In this document: positions 7,319 through 17,100 of the stretch, piece after piece | How positions within the stretch are numbered: the first letter of the stretch is position 1 | How the letters are laid out: each line of letters begins with the position of its first letter | Source: Fulvivirga lutimaris | GTDB lineage: Bacteria > Bacteroidota > Bacteroidia > Cytophagales > Cyclobacteriaceae | Direction: 5' to 3' | DNA: 42,730 nt | NCBI RefSeq assembly: GCF_009711525.1 | Contig: NZ_SMLV01000420.1 | Location: 1-42,730, forward strand | Program-made: the position numbers and the translations under genes | The notes under the pieces: generated by a model | What the model was told of the DNA's origin: nothing | Database searches by the model: none | Seen by the model: only the letters and a program-made list of their open reading frames with translations

Positions 7319-8179
7319 TTAAAGTTTTAAGAAAGCTCCAACACCAAAATTAGGAGCGGCAAGTAGGTTTTGTCCGCTGCTGGCAAATGCTGCAGAAGCT
7401 ACTAGACCAAAATTCTCCTTAAAAATGTAGCTTACCTCGGGGCCAAAGGAGACATATTCAACATTGTTACCAAAAACGCCACTACCTGCTCCACCATCAG
7501 AATCACCATTATTGGTCGACTGCGTAATGAACAACTTCATAGCCAAATTCCAATGACTTGAAGGTTGATAGCCTATCTCTCCAGTAGCTCGAACTTCATC
7601 AGAAAAGCCTTTGGTTCGGTTATTATAACCCAAACCCACAGAGGCATATAAAGGAGTTGGGTAAAAAGAGTGACTGGCATCAATCATCAGCATTTGATTA
7701 AACTCACCATCACCAGTTTGTAAAATTCTCGGTTCTCCTGCATCAGTAGTGCCTTCTGCAGTTTTACCTAAAGGCAAACCAAATAAAAGTGTAGCCGAGA
7801 CAGCAATTTTTTTACCAGGAGTTAATCCATATTTAATTCCTATATCTGTATCACCAAAAGAGTTGATAGCATCTCCGGGTTCTAGATTTCCTGACTGTCT
7901 GCGCTCCACTTCATTTAGGGTGCTGCGTACAAAAAAGGGCGTATATAACATTCCTGTTAGTCTATCCGTGATGCCATATTCACCATAAAAACTTGTGGTA
8001 TATAAACTGATAGTTGTAATGCCTATAACCTCCCCCTGAAGATTATAAAAGTTATCAGCAATGATGAAATTCTGTCCTAGTTTGAAATAGCCCTTGCCCT
8101 TTTGCTGTGGCCAGCCACCACCAGCTTGTAAAGTCTGAGCTAAAAAAAGAATGAGTACAAGTGTGAATATCTTCTTCAT
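7319..8179 (-). CDS. Outer-membrane beta-barrel protein of unknown function
   Basis: This 286-residue protein has a clear signal peptide (MKKIFTLVLILFLAQTLQAG). Alternating amphipathic strands follow throughout, for example GKGYFKLGQNFIIADN, SLYTTSFYGEYGITDRL and KIAVSATLLFGLPLG, ending in the hydrophobic FGVGAFLKL. This resembles transporter-like porins (the MetA-pathway/XagA-like barrel group), but the substrate is unknown. Translation starts 3 bp after the stop of the upstream Ig-like lipoprotein gene, so the two are probably coupled and may form one surface complex. Confidence 0.65.
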   Translation of the reverse strand: MKKIFTLVLILFLAQTLQAGGGWPQQKGKGYFKLGQNFIIADNFYNLQGEVIGITTISLYTTSFYGEYGITDRLTGMLYTPFFVRSTLNEVERRQSGNLEPGDAINSFGDTDIGIKYGLTPGKKIAVSATLLFGLPLGKTAEGTTDAGEPRILQTGDGEFNQMLMIDASHSFYPTPLYASVGLGYNNRTKGFSDEVRATGEIGYQPSSHWNLAMKLFITQSTNNGDSDGGAGSGVFGNNVEYVSFGPEVSYIFKENFGLVASAAFASSGQNLLAAPNFGVGAFLKL

Positions 8180-8182
8180 AGT

Positions 8183-9109
8183 TTATTCTTGAAAGTCACC
8201 AATTCCGAACGTGATGGCTGCTGGTTTACATAAAATAATAACATATCTGTAGGTGGTGAGATCGACATCTGAGTCTAGCGCAGTTACATTAAATGTATGT
8301 GCACCATTTTCTTTTATCTCACCCAAATCAAGTCCTTTGGCCTTGGTATCTCCTCCAGAAGTGAAGTTTGATAAATATATGAAAGTGCCTAATGCAAATG
8401 AGGTCTTAAAATCTTCAGCTAAGTACAGCGTAACGGTACCGTCTGCTGCTTTTGAGAGCGTGGCCGTTCCTTCCGCAGTATATCCACTTTCGCCACTGAA
8501 CATTGTAATTTTAGCTTGCCCGCCAACATTAACAATGAAAGGGTCACTTTTTATGCCTTCGACTGTGGCAGTTACATTTACAACACCTTGTGATTTTCCC
8601 GTTAACAGGCCAGACTGATTAATGGAGGCAATGCTGTTATCATTAACCGACCAACTTACTGGCAATCCCATAAGCTCATTTTCTAAAATGTTAAGAGGTG
8701 TTGCTATAAGTTGAATTGAGGCTCCAATATCAACTTGAGTAGCCTCGGCTTCCACAATTACGGTTGCAACGTCATCTACTGTACCGGTTACTGTAATTAA
8801 TACAGGTTCACTTTCGGCCTCATCAAATTTGGCGATGAGTGATGTCTGGCCCATACTTTTTGCAGTTACTACACCAGATGAACTAACGCTGGCGATTTCT
8901 GTATCCTCAATAAACCAGTCTGGTGATATAGTTTCCTCAATACCATATTCATTGAAGTAGGTAACGGTAAATACCTTGTCATCACCCAGCATAATGGCCT
9001 GAGTTGACTCATTGATCGTAATCACTTGAGGCACTATTGGGTCATCGACCACATCTGTGCCGATGCAGCCGGTAAAAACTATTGATAATATTAGTAACGT
9101 TTTTTTCAT
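8183..9109 (-). CDS. Lipoprotein with two BIG2-type Ig-like domains
   Basis: This 308-residue protein begins with a lipoprotein signal peptide whose lipobox ends at Cys15 (VFTGC). Two bacterial Ig-like (BIG2) domains follow at roughly 28-108 and 112-195, with the hallmarks DWFIEDTEIASVSSSGVV and SWSVNDNSIASINQSGLL, each followed by a VTA segment. The C-terminal 110 residues form another beta-rich module with no recognised family. BIG2 domains usually act as rigid spacers in adhesins and surface proteins. It is first in a two-gene minus-strand unit with the beta-barrel gene. Confidence 0.78.
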   Translation of the reverse strand: MKKTLLILSIVFTGCIGTDVVDDPIVPQVITINESTQAIMLGDDKVFTVTYFNEYGIEETISPDWFIEDTEIASVSSSGVVTAKSMGQTSLIAKFDEAESEPVLITVTGTVDDVATVIVEAEATQVDIGASIQLIATPLNILENELMGLPVSWSVNDNSIASINQSGLLTGKSQGVVNVTATVEGIKSDPFIVNVGGQAKITMFSGESGYTAEGTATLSKAADGTVTLYLAEDFKTSFALGTFIYLSNFTSGGDTKAKGLDLGEIKENGAHTFNVTALDSDVDLTTYRYVIILCKPAAITFGIGDFQE

Positions 9110-9256
9110 TTTTGGTTTAATCGAAGTACCGATTTGTAGGGTTTACCCAAACTAACGGAAAAGGTAATAGGTAATGTTGCTTCAAAAAGGTCGCTCTGAT
9201 GACTTTTGCTTCTTTAGCTTTTAAGAACTTATCGTAACCAGTTTCAGTTTTATTCA

Positions 9257-9264
9257 TAAATTTG
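9257..9264 (+). promoter_or_regulatory. Possible -7 element (TAAATTTG) very close to the start codon
   Basis: This exact TAnnTTTG match ends 6 bp before the ATG at 9271. If active, transcription would begin at or near the start codon and give an almost leaderless mRNA. No TTG-type -33 element is visible at the usual distance, so confidence is low. Confidence 0.25.
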
Positions 9265-9270
9265 ACTGCT

Positions 9271-9771
9271 ATGACTACACCTTTTGATTTAATGCCAGAT
9301 AATGCAAGAGTCTGGGTATACCAATCTCAAAGAGCATTAACCGCTGCTGAACAAGAAACTATTACGAAAAATACTAATGCATTTTTGGAGCAGTGGGCAG
9401 CACACGGCAAAGAGCTAAAAACATCTTTCGAAATCCGTGATGACAGGTTTTTAATTGTTGCAGTAGATGAGTCTTTTAATCATGCTACAGGCTGTTCTAT
9501 TGATGCTTCGGTAGCTTTTATGAAAGCCATAGATGCAGAATATCAATTAGACCTTTTTGACCGAACAAAAATTGCATTTATATTTAATGGACAGATAGTT
9601 ATAGAATCACTCAGTACCTTAAAAGCAAAAGTTGAAAATGGTGAAATTCCTTCTTCTGCAGTGTTAGTTAATAACTCGGTTAGCTCTAAAAAGGAGCTTG
9701 ATGAAGATTGGAAACAGCCAGTTTTAAAAAGTTGGGCGAGTAGATATTTTAAAACGCTACAACAGAACTAA
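9271..9771 (+). CDS. Conserved Bacteroidota protein of unknown function
   Basis: The protein is 166 residues from ATG 9271. A TTG three codons earlier lies inside a promoter-like element and is less likely. Conserved-looking blocks are PDNARVWVYQS, FLEQWAAHG, DRFLIVAVDE, ATGCSIDASV and the ending SWASRYF. From memory, relatives in Flavobacteriia and Cytophagia are often labelled ABC transporter ATPase. No Walker A, Walker B or signature motif is present here, so that label should not be transferred. The protein looks cytoplasmic, with no signal peptide or membrane helix. The Cys in GCSIDAS is a candidate functional residue. Confidence 0.75.
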   Translation: MTTPFDLMPDNARVWVYQSQRALTAAEQETITKNTNAFLEQWAAHGKELKTSFEIRDDRFLIVAVDESFNHATGCSIDASVAFMKAIDAEYQLDLFDRTKIAFIFNGQIVIESLSTLKAKVENGEIPSSAVLVNNSVSSKKELDEDWKQPVLKSWASRYFKTLQQN

Positions 9772-9814
9772 TTTTTTTGTCGTTATCAATTCAGAACGGT
9801 AAATCGATAATAGA

Positions 9815-11827
9815 ATGAAATTTAATGGTATGAGCCATATGCGTAAATTTTTAATCATTGCCATTACCGTATTTGTGTCGGCATGTAGTGTTAACAAAAA
9901 GGCAAACAAAGAATTCTCTTTGGGTAGGTTTCAGAATACAATAGACATGTATTCAAAGGTTCTTGAAAAAAACCCTGATGATCCAGAAGCTAACTTCTTT
10001 GTGGCGGAATCTTATCGCCAGTCGAATCGAATGTTTGAGGCAGCACCCTATTATGAAAGGGCAATGCTTAATGGTATGGAGAATGATTCCATCCAATTGT
10101 TCTATGCCTTTGCACTAAAATCCAGAGGGCAGTATGATCAGGCCAGAGGTGAGTTGAATGAATACCTTAAGAAGGTAACAGACGAAACTTTTGTGGCAAG
10201 GGCCAATGAAGAGTTTGACAATTTGAACAACCTCGATGAAATAAGAGCCAAGAAGAATTTTTTCAGGGTTAAGAATTTAACTGCGGTTAATACTAAAGCA
10301 GCCGAATATTCTCCAATTTATAATGATGGAGAATTATTTTTTACCTCTTCACGAGGAGATAATAAAATTTATCTGGCAACAGGTACCCCATTTACCAATA
10401 TTTATAAAGCTCAGACTAAAGGAGCCAGAGTTGATAGCACTTCAATTGAATCTATCAGTGACCTGATCAATAACAGCAATGTCAATGAAGGTTCATTAAC
10501 CTTTAGTCCGGACGGTAAAACCATGGTTTTTGCCAGAGGCAATTCGGGTAAAAGAAAAGGAACGGCTGATGTAAACTTATACATGTCTGTATTAAGAAAT
10601 GGGCAGTGGTTGGAGCCGCGTATGTTAAACATTAATAATCCTGGCTATTGGGACTCATCACCTGCGTTTAGTAGAGATGGGCGTACCTTATATTTTGCAT
10701 CAAACAGGCCGGGTGGTTATGGTGGTGTTGATATTTATAGTGCCAGAAGAAACTCGAGAGGTAGATTTTTCAAAGTAACAAACCTTGGACCTGAAGTAAA
10801 TACCACCGGAAATGAGATGTTCCCATATATCTCTGATGATGGGCATATGTACTTCTCTAGCGATGGGCATCCTGGGTTTGGCGGGTTAGACCTTTTTGTT
10901 GCCAGAAGGCGTAATGGACAAATTGAAATTGAAAATCTTGCAGAGCCTATAAACTCAAATGCCGATGATTTTGGAATGTTCTTGTTTAAAGCAGACAGAG
11001 GTTTCTTTACATCGAACAGAGACGGAGGGGAAGGAGATGATGACATTTATACCTTTGTTAATGAAGATCCAGATCTCAAAATTGTGAATTATTACCTTGA
11101 AGGGGTAACGATGACCCACAATAACAAAGATGAGTTGGAAATATTACCCGGTGTAGAAGTCAAATTACTTGACTTTGAGGGTAAAGAAATTGATGAGACT
11201 ACCACCGAGGAAGATGGCAAATTTCTTTTCAGAGTTTATGAACATGAGCGTTATAATTTGGTAGGTACAAAAAGAGGAGGAAAGCAGAAGTATCTGATCA
11301 CAAGACAGCCATTTACTACAATAGGAAAGTCAGCTGATAGAGACACCTTGACACAGCTAGTTACAGATGTGAAGTTTGATACCTTGATGGTGCTTGAGAA
11401 GCTTGAAATTGATAAAATCTTCGTAATGGAGAATATTTATTATGATCTTGACCGCTATGAAATTAGGGATGATGCAGCGCTTGAGCTTGATAAGTTGGTA
11501 ACAATTCTTAAAGACAATCCAGAAATAAAAATTGAGTTGAGCTCACATACTGATGATCGCCAGACGGATCAATATAACTTGAAGCTTTCAGAGCGTAGGG
11601 CGCAATCGGCTGTAGACTATATCGCATCACAAGGCATTAACAAGGCCCGGCTTGTAGCTCGCGGTTATGGAGAGTCTAAGCTGATTATACCTAATGCCAC
11701 TACAGAGGAAGAACATCAGGTTAACAGAAGAACCGAATTTAAGATTCTTGATATTGGAAGAAGTATCAATGCGGAGGACTTCGATGAAGATGCCTATTTT
11801 GATGATGAAGACGACTCAGGAAATTAA
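9815..11827 (+). CDS. PorE-like OmpA-family lipoprotein (TPR, propeller, regulatory domain, OmpA)
   Basis: This 670-residue protein has four modules. TPR-like helices lie at about 30-135, and PD40/WD40-like propeller repeats at about 165-425 (SPDGKTMVFAR, SRDGRTLYFASNRPGG, SDDGHMYFSSDG). A carboxypeptidase-regulatory-like domain sits near 440-510, and an OmpA C-like peptidoglycan-binding domain near 535-645 (IELSSHTDDR, NRRTEFKI), followed by a very acidic tail. The signal peptide ends in lipobox VSAC, and the Met at 9839 gives the cleanest signal sequence. The module order matches PorE, the protein that anchors the type IX secretion machinery to peptidoglycan. Bacteroidota carry many paralogues, so PorE identity is not certain. 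A strong terminator follows. Confidence 0.82.
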   Translation: MKFNGMSHMRKFLIIAITVFVSACSVNKKANKEFSLGRFQNTIDMYSKVLEKNPDDPEANFFVAESYRQSNRMFEAAPYYERAMLNGMENDSIQLFYAFALKSRGQYDQARGELNEYLKKVTDETFVARANEEFDNLNNLDEIRAKKNFFRVKNLTAVNTKAAEYSPIYNDGELFFTSSRGDNKIYLATGTPFTNIYKAQTKGARVDSTSIESISDLINNSNVNEGSLTFSPDGKTMVFARGNSGKRKGTADVNLYMSVLRNGQWLEPRMLNINNPGYWDSSPAFSRDGRTLYFASNRPGGYGGVDIYSARRNSRGRFFKVTNLGPEVNTTGNEMFPYISDDGHMYFSSDGHPGFGGLDLFVARRRNGQIEIENLAEPINSNADDFGMFLFKADRGFFTSNRDGGEGDDDIYTFVNEDPDLKIVNYYLEGVTMTHNNKDELEILPGVEVKLLDFEGKEIDETTTEEDGKFLFRVYEHERYNLVGTKRGGKQKYLITRQPFTTIGKSADRDTLTQLVTDVKFDTLMVLEKLEIDKIFVMENIYYDLDRYEIRDDAALELDKLVTILKDNPEIKIELSSHTDDRQTDQYNLKLSERRAQSAVDYIASQGINKARLVARGYGESKLIIPNATTEEEHQVNRRTEFKILDIGRSINAEDFDEDAYFDDEDDSGN

Positions 11828-11830
11828 TGA

Positions 11831-11856
11831 AGAGGGCTTTTTAGCCCTCTTTTTTT
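11831..11856 (+). terminator. Rho-independent terminator after the PorE-like gene
   Basis: A perfect 8-bp stem, AGAGGGCT/AGCCCTCT (11831-11838 and 11843-11850), has a TTTT loop and is followed by six T. It lies 3 bp after the stop codon. The T tract runs into the end of the convergent minus-strand gene. Confidence 0.92.
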
Positions 11857-12229
11857 ATCCACGCTTCTGATTCAAAGCTGTAAGTGCAAACCATATTAGA
11901 TAAGAAATCAAAAAGATAACAATACCATACTCCGTTGATATCAATGAAACTTTCAACCCTCCTGCTAGAAGTGCAGGTGATACATCCCCAATTTCTTCAA
12001 TGGCTAGAAACATCCCGTGCAAACCCATTAATTGAGTTAGAATACCTAGCATCAAGCCAAAAAGGCCAACGCTTTTAATGGTTTTCAGCTTTCTTCGTAT
12101 GTCATCAACGCTGGGCTCACCTTTTTGGATAGCCAGAAAATACATAGTGCTTATAGCAAGGTTCACAAAAAGAACTAGTGTTAACATACCCATAAATAGT
12201 GGATCGCCAGCATAAAATAAATCAATCAT
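11855..12229 (-). CDS. MotA/TolQ/ExbB-family proton-channel-like protein
   Basis: This 124-residue membrane protein has three predicted helices (about 12-33, 48-72 and 93-117). The core IKSVGLFGLMLGILTQLMGLHGMF plus the later GGLKVSLISTEYGIVIFLIS follows the MotA/TolQ/ExbB channel-domain pattern. At 124 residues it is shorter than typical ExbB or TolQ (about 220-240) and lacks their long cytoplasmic part. No exbD/tolR partner is adjacent, so its energy-coupling partner is unknown. A perfect TAnnTTTG element lies upstream on the minus strand. Confidence 0.75.
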   Translation of the reverse strand: MIDLFYAGDPLFMGMLTLVLFVNLAISTMYFLAIQKGEPSVDDIRRKLKTIKSVGLFGLMLGILTQLMGLHGMFLAIEEIGDVSPALLAGGLKVSLISTEYGIVIFLISYLIWFALTALNQKRG

Positions 12230-12260
12230 AGTAGTATAAATTTAGTTAAAGATCTTGAGA

Positions 12261-12292
12261 CAAATGTAGTGGTCTGATGAGGCTAGAGGCAA
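12261..12292 (-). promoter_or_regulatory. Bacteroidota-type promoter for the ExbB-like gene
   Basis: On the minus strand, TTG (12292-12290) is followed after 21 nt by TACATTTG (12268-12261), an exact TAnnTTTG match. The predicted start point near 12257 leaves a leader of roughly 27 nt before the ATG at 12229. Confidence 0.5.
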
Positions 12293-12368
12293 TGTCAAAA
12301 ACAGTGCTAAACAGGTAATTCATCGACTTTTATGCCTTTATTCGCTCAAAAGACAGATATTAGCAGCA

Positions 12369-13127
12369 GTGAAACCTTCTTTACATATCACATTTTGGAT
12401 AGTCGTGCATGTTATGCTGACGCTGATATTTGGTCGGCAGTTTGATGATTTCAGCACCTCCTTTTACTTTGTTTCCATGCTGCTGCCTGTGGTAGTGGGT
12501 ACTTGCTACTTTTTCAACCTGTACCTTGTTCCAAAGTTCCTGTTGACAAAACGGTATTTTAAGTTTTCTCTTTATACTTTTTATATGGTAATAGTCTCTA
12601 TTTATCTGGAGCTGGTAGTGATGATCTTGTCTTTTATTTATCTGGCGGAGTATTCCTATAAAAATATGGGGCCATATATGACAGATGCCTTTTCGTTGGC
12701 CACAGTTTTATATTTTGTGGTGCTGTTATTTTCTTTCATTTCATTTGTGAAGCGCTCCATGTCTGATGAACAGAAGATCACCAGCCTTGCGGAGGAAAAG
12801 GAAAAATATGAAACAGGGAGTTTTATTGTAAGATCTAATAGAAAGCAAGTGAGTATAAATTTCGATGATGTTTTATTCATCGAAAGCCTGGGCGACTATG
12901 TTAAGGTTAACTTGGTAGATAATACTTCTGTTATTACTAAAGAAAAAATTAGCAGCCTTGAGGAGCGACTTCCCGATTTATATTTAAGAATACACCGCTC
13001 ATTTCTGGTGAATAAAGACAAAATTTCAAATTTCAATAAAGAGGAAATTGAAATAGAAAGTCACACTATCCCGATTAGCCGTACCTATAAAAAGGCAACC
13101 TGGGATAACCTAGCCAAAGCGGACTGA
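12369..13127 (+). CDS. Membrane-anchored LytTR-family DNA-binding regulator
   Basis: This 252-residue protein starts with GTG. Four predicted membrane helices (about 7-23, 31-52, 65-92 and 105-128) resemble the sensor part of Bacteroidota LytS-like histidine kinases. A short coiled segment (130-148) joins them to a complete LytTR domain (about 152-247) with FIESLGDYVKV and LRIHRSFLVN. There is no kinase and no receiver domain, so it looks like a one-component membrane-tethered transcription factor. Its last 18 bp overlap the 3' end of the convergent dioxygenase gene. Target genes are unknown. Confidence 0.85.
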   Translation: MKPSLHITFWIVVHVMLTLIFGRQFDDFSTSFYFVSMLLPVVVGTCYFFNLYLVPKFLLTKRYFKFSLYTFYMVIVSIYLELVVMILSFIYLAEYSYKNMGPYMTDAFSLATVLYFVVLLFSFISFVKRSMSDEQKITSLAEEKEKYETGSFIVRSNRKQVSINFDDVLFIESLGDYVKVNLVDNTSVITKEKISSLEERLPDLYLRIHRSFLVNKDKISNFNKEEIEIESHTIPISRTYKKATWDNLAKAD

Positions 13128-13946
13128 AGTCATAGTAATAGAACCCGCCACGGCTTTATCATTAAAAAAGGAAGCTTCGTCATCCTTACTTTGCAAACCT
13201 AGAGTATAGATCAAAGGATAGTAATGATCAGGAGTTGGTATGGCCAAACGAGCAGCCTCATGAAGCGAATCATAATTGATTAAAGATGAATGGTCCCCAT
13301 CAGCAATTTTGTTTTTGAATACTTGATTGAGATCATTAGCCCAGTCAAAACCATAGCTCTCTGTATCATTCATTTTTGAGAAATCCATGATTCTTAAATT
13401 ATGAACCATGTTACCACTCCCCATTATAAGTACCCCATGCTCCCTTAGTTTGCTAAGTTCTGCTGCCAATTCATAATGGTATTTTGCCGATTTATTATAA
13501 TCAATACTCAACTGAAGTACCGGTACATCTGCATTAGGATACATGTGCCTTACAATAGACCAGGTGCCATGATCTAACCCCCAATCATTATCCAGCACAA
13601 CATCAGTTTTCTCTATTAAGGATTTGGTTGCTGCTGCTAGCAAGCTATCTCCGGGCGCGGGATAATCTACATCAAACAAGTCTTTAGGAAAGCCTCCAAA
13701 ATCGTGGATGGTCCTTGGAAAATCCATGGCAGTAATGTGCGTGCCATGGGTAAGCCAATGTGCCGAAATACATAATACCGCCTTTGGTGTAGGTATTTCC
13801 TGAGCGAGTTTAGACCAATACTGGCTAAACTCATTGTCTAATATGCCATTCATTGGCGACCCGTGCCCAACAAATAAGACGGGCATCTTATAACTAGTTT
13901 TGGGGAAATTATTAATGAGATTTTTAAGTGGGTTGAGGCTTTCCAT
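13110..13946 (-). CDS. ygiD: 4,5-DOPA dioxygenase extradiol family protein (YgiD)
   Basis: This 278-residue member of the class III extradiol (LigB-like) dioxygenase family has putative metal-binding histidines in GHGSPMNG (His28), SAHWLTHG (His63), GSGNMVHNL and TPDHYYPL. It also has the family signature DWGLDHGTWS. E. coli YgiD and plant homologues open the ring of DOPA or related catechols. The physiological substrate here is not known. A 14-bp palindrome overlaps the probable promoter 10 bp before the ATG. The stop lies inside the end of the convergent LytTR gene. Confidence 0.9.
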   Translation of the reverse strand: MESLNPLKNLINNFPKTSYKMPVLFVGHGSPMNGILDNEFSQYWSKLAQEIPTPKAVLCISAHWLTHGTHITAMDFPRTIHDFGGFPKDLFDVDYPAPGDSLLAAATKSLIEKTDVVLDNDWGLDHGTWSIVRHMYPNADVPVLQLSIDYNKSAKYHYELAAELSKLREHGVLIMGSGNMVHNLRIMDFSKMNDTESYGFDWANDLNQVFKNKIADGDHSSLINYDSLHEAARLAIPTPDHYYPLIYTLGLQSKDDEASFFNDKAVAGSITMTSVRFG

Positions 13947-13955
13947 TTCTAATTC

Positions 13956-13969
13956 AATGTTGCAACATT
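13956..13969. promoter_or_regulatory. Perfect 14-bp palindrome in the ygiD promoter
   Basis: AATGTTGCAACATT is perfectly symmetrical and lies 10 bp upstream of the ygiD ATG. On the minus strand it overlaps TAATGTTG (13971-13964), one mismatch from the TAnnTTTG element, and a TTG lies 16 nt further upstream. The arrangement fits a repressor operator over a promoter. Confidence 0.45.
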
Positions 13970-14127
13970 AATTAAACGGATGTTTGCAATTTTTAGTTTC
14001 TTCTGACTTTGAAAAACCAGACAGTTTTCAAGATAACCATTTATATAAAATTCACAGTTACTTAAGATGGTTGATTATCAAAAGGTAAATATTTCAACTA
14101 AATTAGACTGAAATCAATTTAATCATC

Positions 14128-17100
14128 ATGAATCGATCCATCAGACCTCTTTTAGTTTGTCTATTGTTTTTCCCGCTGCTGCTTGTAGCGCAAGACTTCT
14201 CAGCATTTAAGTTTAGAAACCTTGGGCCACTTCGTGGAGGCCGTGTTACAGCTGTTGCTGGCACCAGAGTAGAGCCAGGCACATTCTATTTGGGTGCCAC
14301 TGGGGGTGGTGTTTGGAAATCAGTAGACTATGGTACCACCTGGGAGAATGTTTCTGATGGGTTTTTTGATACACCTTCTATCGGATCAATTTCGGTTGAT
14401 CAAAAGGATCCTAACATCGTTTATGTGGGCACAGGTACCGATGGACTGAGAAGCAATGTGATTGAGGGTAAAGGAATGTATAAGTCCATAGATGCAGGTA
14501 AAACCTGGAAGCATATTGGGCTTGAAAAAGTAGGTCAAATAGGAGCTGTTGAAATACACCCGGATAACCATAATATTGTTTATGTAGCTGCCATTGGTAA
14601 TCCTTTTGTAGCTAACTCTGAACGAGGAGTTTACAAAACCACAGATGGTGGAGAGACCTGGAATAAGGTGTTTTATGTTTCTGATAAAGTAGGTGCAAGA
14701 GATATCGTGTTGCTACCAGGCAATCCTGAGATTGTTTATGCTACAGCATGGAAAGCTCAAAGAACACCATGGACCATTATCAGTGGAGGCTCGCAGGAAG
14801 AGGGTGGCATTTATAAATCTATGGATGGAGGAAAGAACTGGAAGAAACTAACTAAAGGACTGCCTACCGGTCTGATTGGTAAAATTGACCTGGCGGTGCC
14901 TGATGTTGATTCAAAAATATTGTATGCCCTTGTAGAAGCTCCTGATGATTTGGGTGGGGTTTATAAATCTGAAGATCAGGGAGCATCATTTAAGTTAATG
15001 TCTAATGAAGGAGGCCTGCGTACCCGTCCTTTTTACTATACCAACATAGAAGTTGATCCTACCAATCCAGATAAACTTTATGTAATGGCCACTGGCTATT
15101 ATACCTCTGATGATGGTGGTAAAAGTTGGAAAAGAAAGTCAGTGCCTCATGGAGATAACCATGACATGTGGATAAATCCTGACAACTCAGATTTATTTAT
15201 TCAAAGTAATGATGGCGGAGCCAATGTGACCCATAATGATGGCAAATCCTGGTCAACACAGTACAACCAGCCAACCTCTGAAATTTATCAGGTGGAGGTT
15301 GATGACCAGTATCCTTACTGGTTATATGGTGGCATGCAAGACAATTACACTACCGTTGCCGTTCCAAGTAATCCTCCTGGTTCTATTCAAGCTTCAGATG
15401 TGGGTTGGATTATGAATACAGGAGGTTGTGAAACCGGACCTGCAGTACCAAAGCCTGGCAACCATAATATTGTTTATACTAATTGTAAAGGCCGCTTTGG
15501 AGTTTTCAATAAGATTACCGGAACAGAAAAGGCCTATTATGTTGGCGCAGCCAATCTGTATGGTCATGATCCTAAGGATTTAACCTATAGATTTCAAAGA
15601 GTATCACCAGTTCATGTTTCTCCGCATAATCCTGATGTGGTCTATCATACTTCTCAATATGTGCACAGAACTAAGGATGATGGAAAAACCTGGGAAACTA
15701 TTTCACCGGACTTAACGGCATTTGAAAAAGACAAGCAAGTAATATCAGGTAGCCCAATTACAAGAGATATTACAGGCGAAGAATATTACAGTACCATTTA
15801 TGCTATCAGAGAATCATCTGCAAAGCAAGGGGTAATCTGGACTGGTGCCAATGACGGCCCTGTGTATGTAACTACCGATGATGGTGCTAACTGGAAAAAT
15901 GTTACGCCAAAAATGCCATCAGGAGGAAGAGTAGATGCCGTTGAGCCTTCTCCTCATAACCCTGCTAAAGCATACATTGCTGTTTTGAGATATCAGCTTG
16001 GTGACAGAAAACCTTATATCTACAGAACTACCGATTATGGTAAGAGCTGGACTTTGCTAACAGATGGCACTAATGGAATGGATGCTGACACTCCTACCCG
16101 AGTGATTCGTGAGCATCCTGATAAAGAGGGACTGTTATTTGCTGGAACTGATGATGGTTTATTTGTTTCTTTTGATGACGGAAAGAAATGGCATTCTTTT
16201 CAGCAGAATTTGCCCATCACTCCAATCACAGACATTAAAATTCATCAGGGTGATTTAGTAATGTCTACCATGGGAAGAGGCTTCTGGATTGGCGATAACA
16301 TCAATACTTTACTTAAGTATAATGGCTCTGGCAGTGAGGCGGCACTTTTTATTCCTGAAAAGACCATTAGAAATAGAGAAACCTATATGCGCATTGATGG
16401 AGATGCTACCCCACAATTTACTGAGCCGGGAGTTTATGTAGATTACTACCTTCCGGAAAAGGCGAAAGGAGCATTAAAACTAGAGTTTATAGATGCCAAA
16501 GGCACAGTTGTTAATACTTATTATAGTGACACAACGGGCACCAAAATGACGCCAATCAAGGAAGAGAATATGCAGCTGAACAGCACTACTTATATTGTGG
16601 ATAAGTCGCTCAATAATAAAAAGGGCATCAATAGATTTAAGTGGGACATGTCTGCTACGGGACCTTGGGATTCACGTGACAATAGAAAATATAAAAACGG
16701 GCCACTAGTGGTTCCGGGCAAGTTTACAGCAAAACTTTATGTTGGTGATAAAGTATTGGAGCAGGCTTTTGAGTTGCTTCCAGACCCTAGATTGGCAGCT
16801 GCTAATACTTCTGTGACGGATATTCAGGCGCAGTATGAGTTTAGCAATAAGGTAATAGCACTGCTTTCTGAAGCTCGAATGGTGGAAGATAAAATTAATA
16901 AAGAGCTGAAGAAGATAAAGGCTAAGGAGAAAATGGAAGATGCTGATAAGGCAAGAAAAGAGGTGCTTGAAGGATATTTAAAAGAAATTCGTGAGCTGGA
17001 CATCACTTATCCACAGCCAATGATGATTGATCAAATGGAGTATTTGTATTATATGACTACCGGTGCTGACCAGATGATGGGTAAAGATGCCTATGATCAA

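Noticed and set aside
9271-9771. ABC transporter ATPase (a label I recall for relatives)
   Set aside because: No Walker A, Walker B or signature motif can be found, and the protein is too short for a nucleotide-binding domain.
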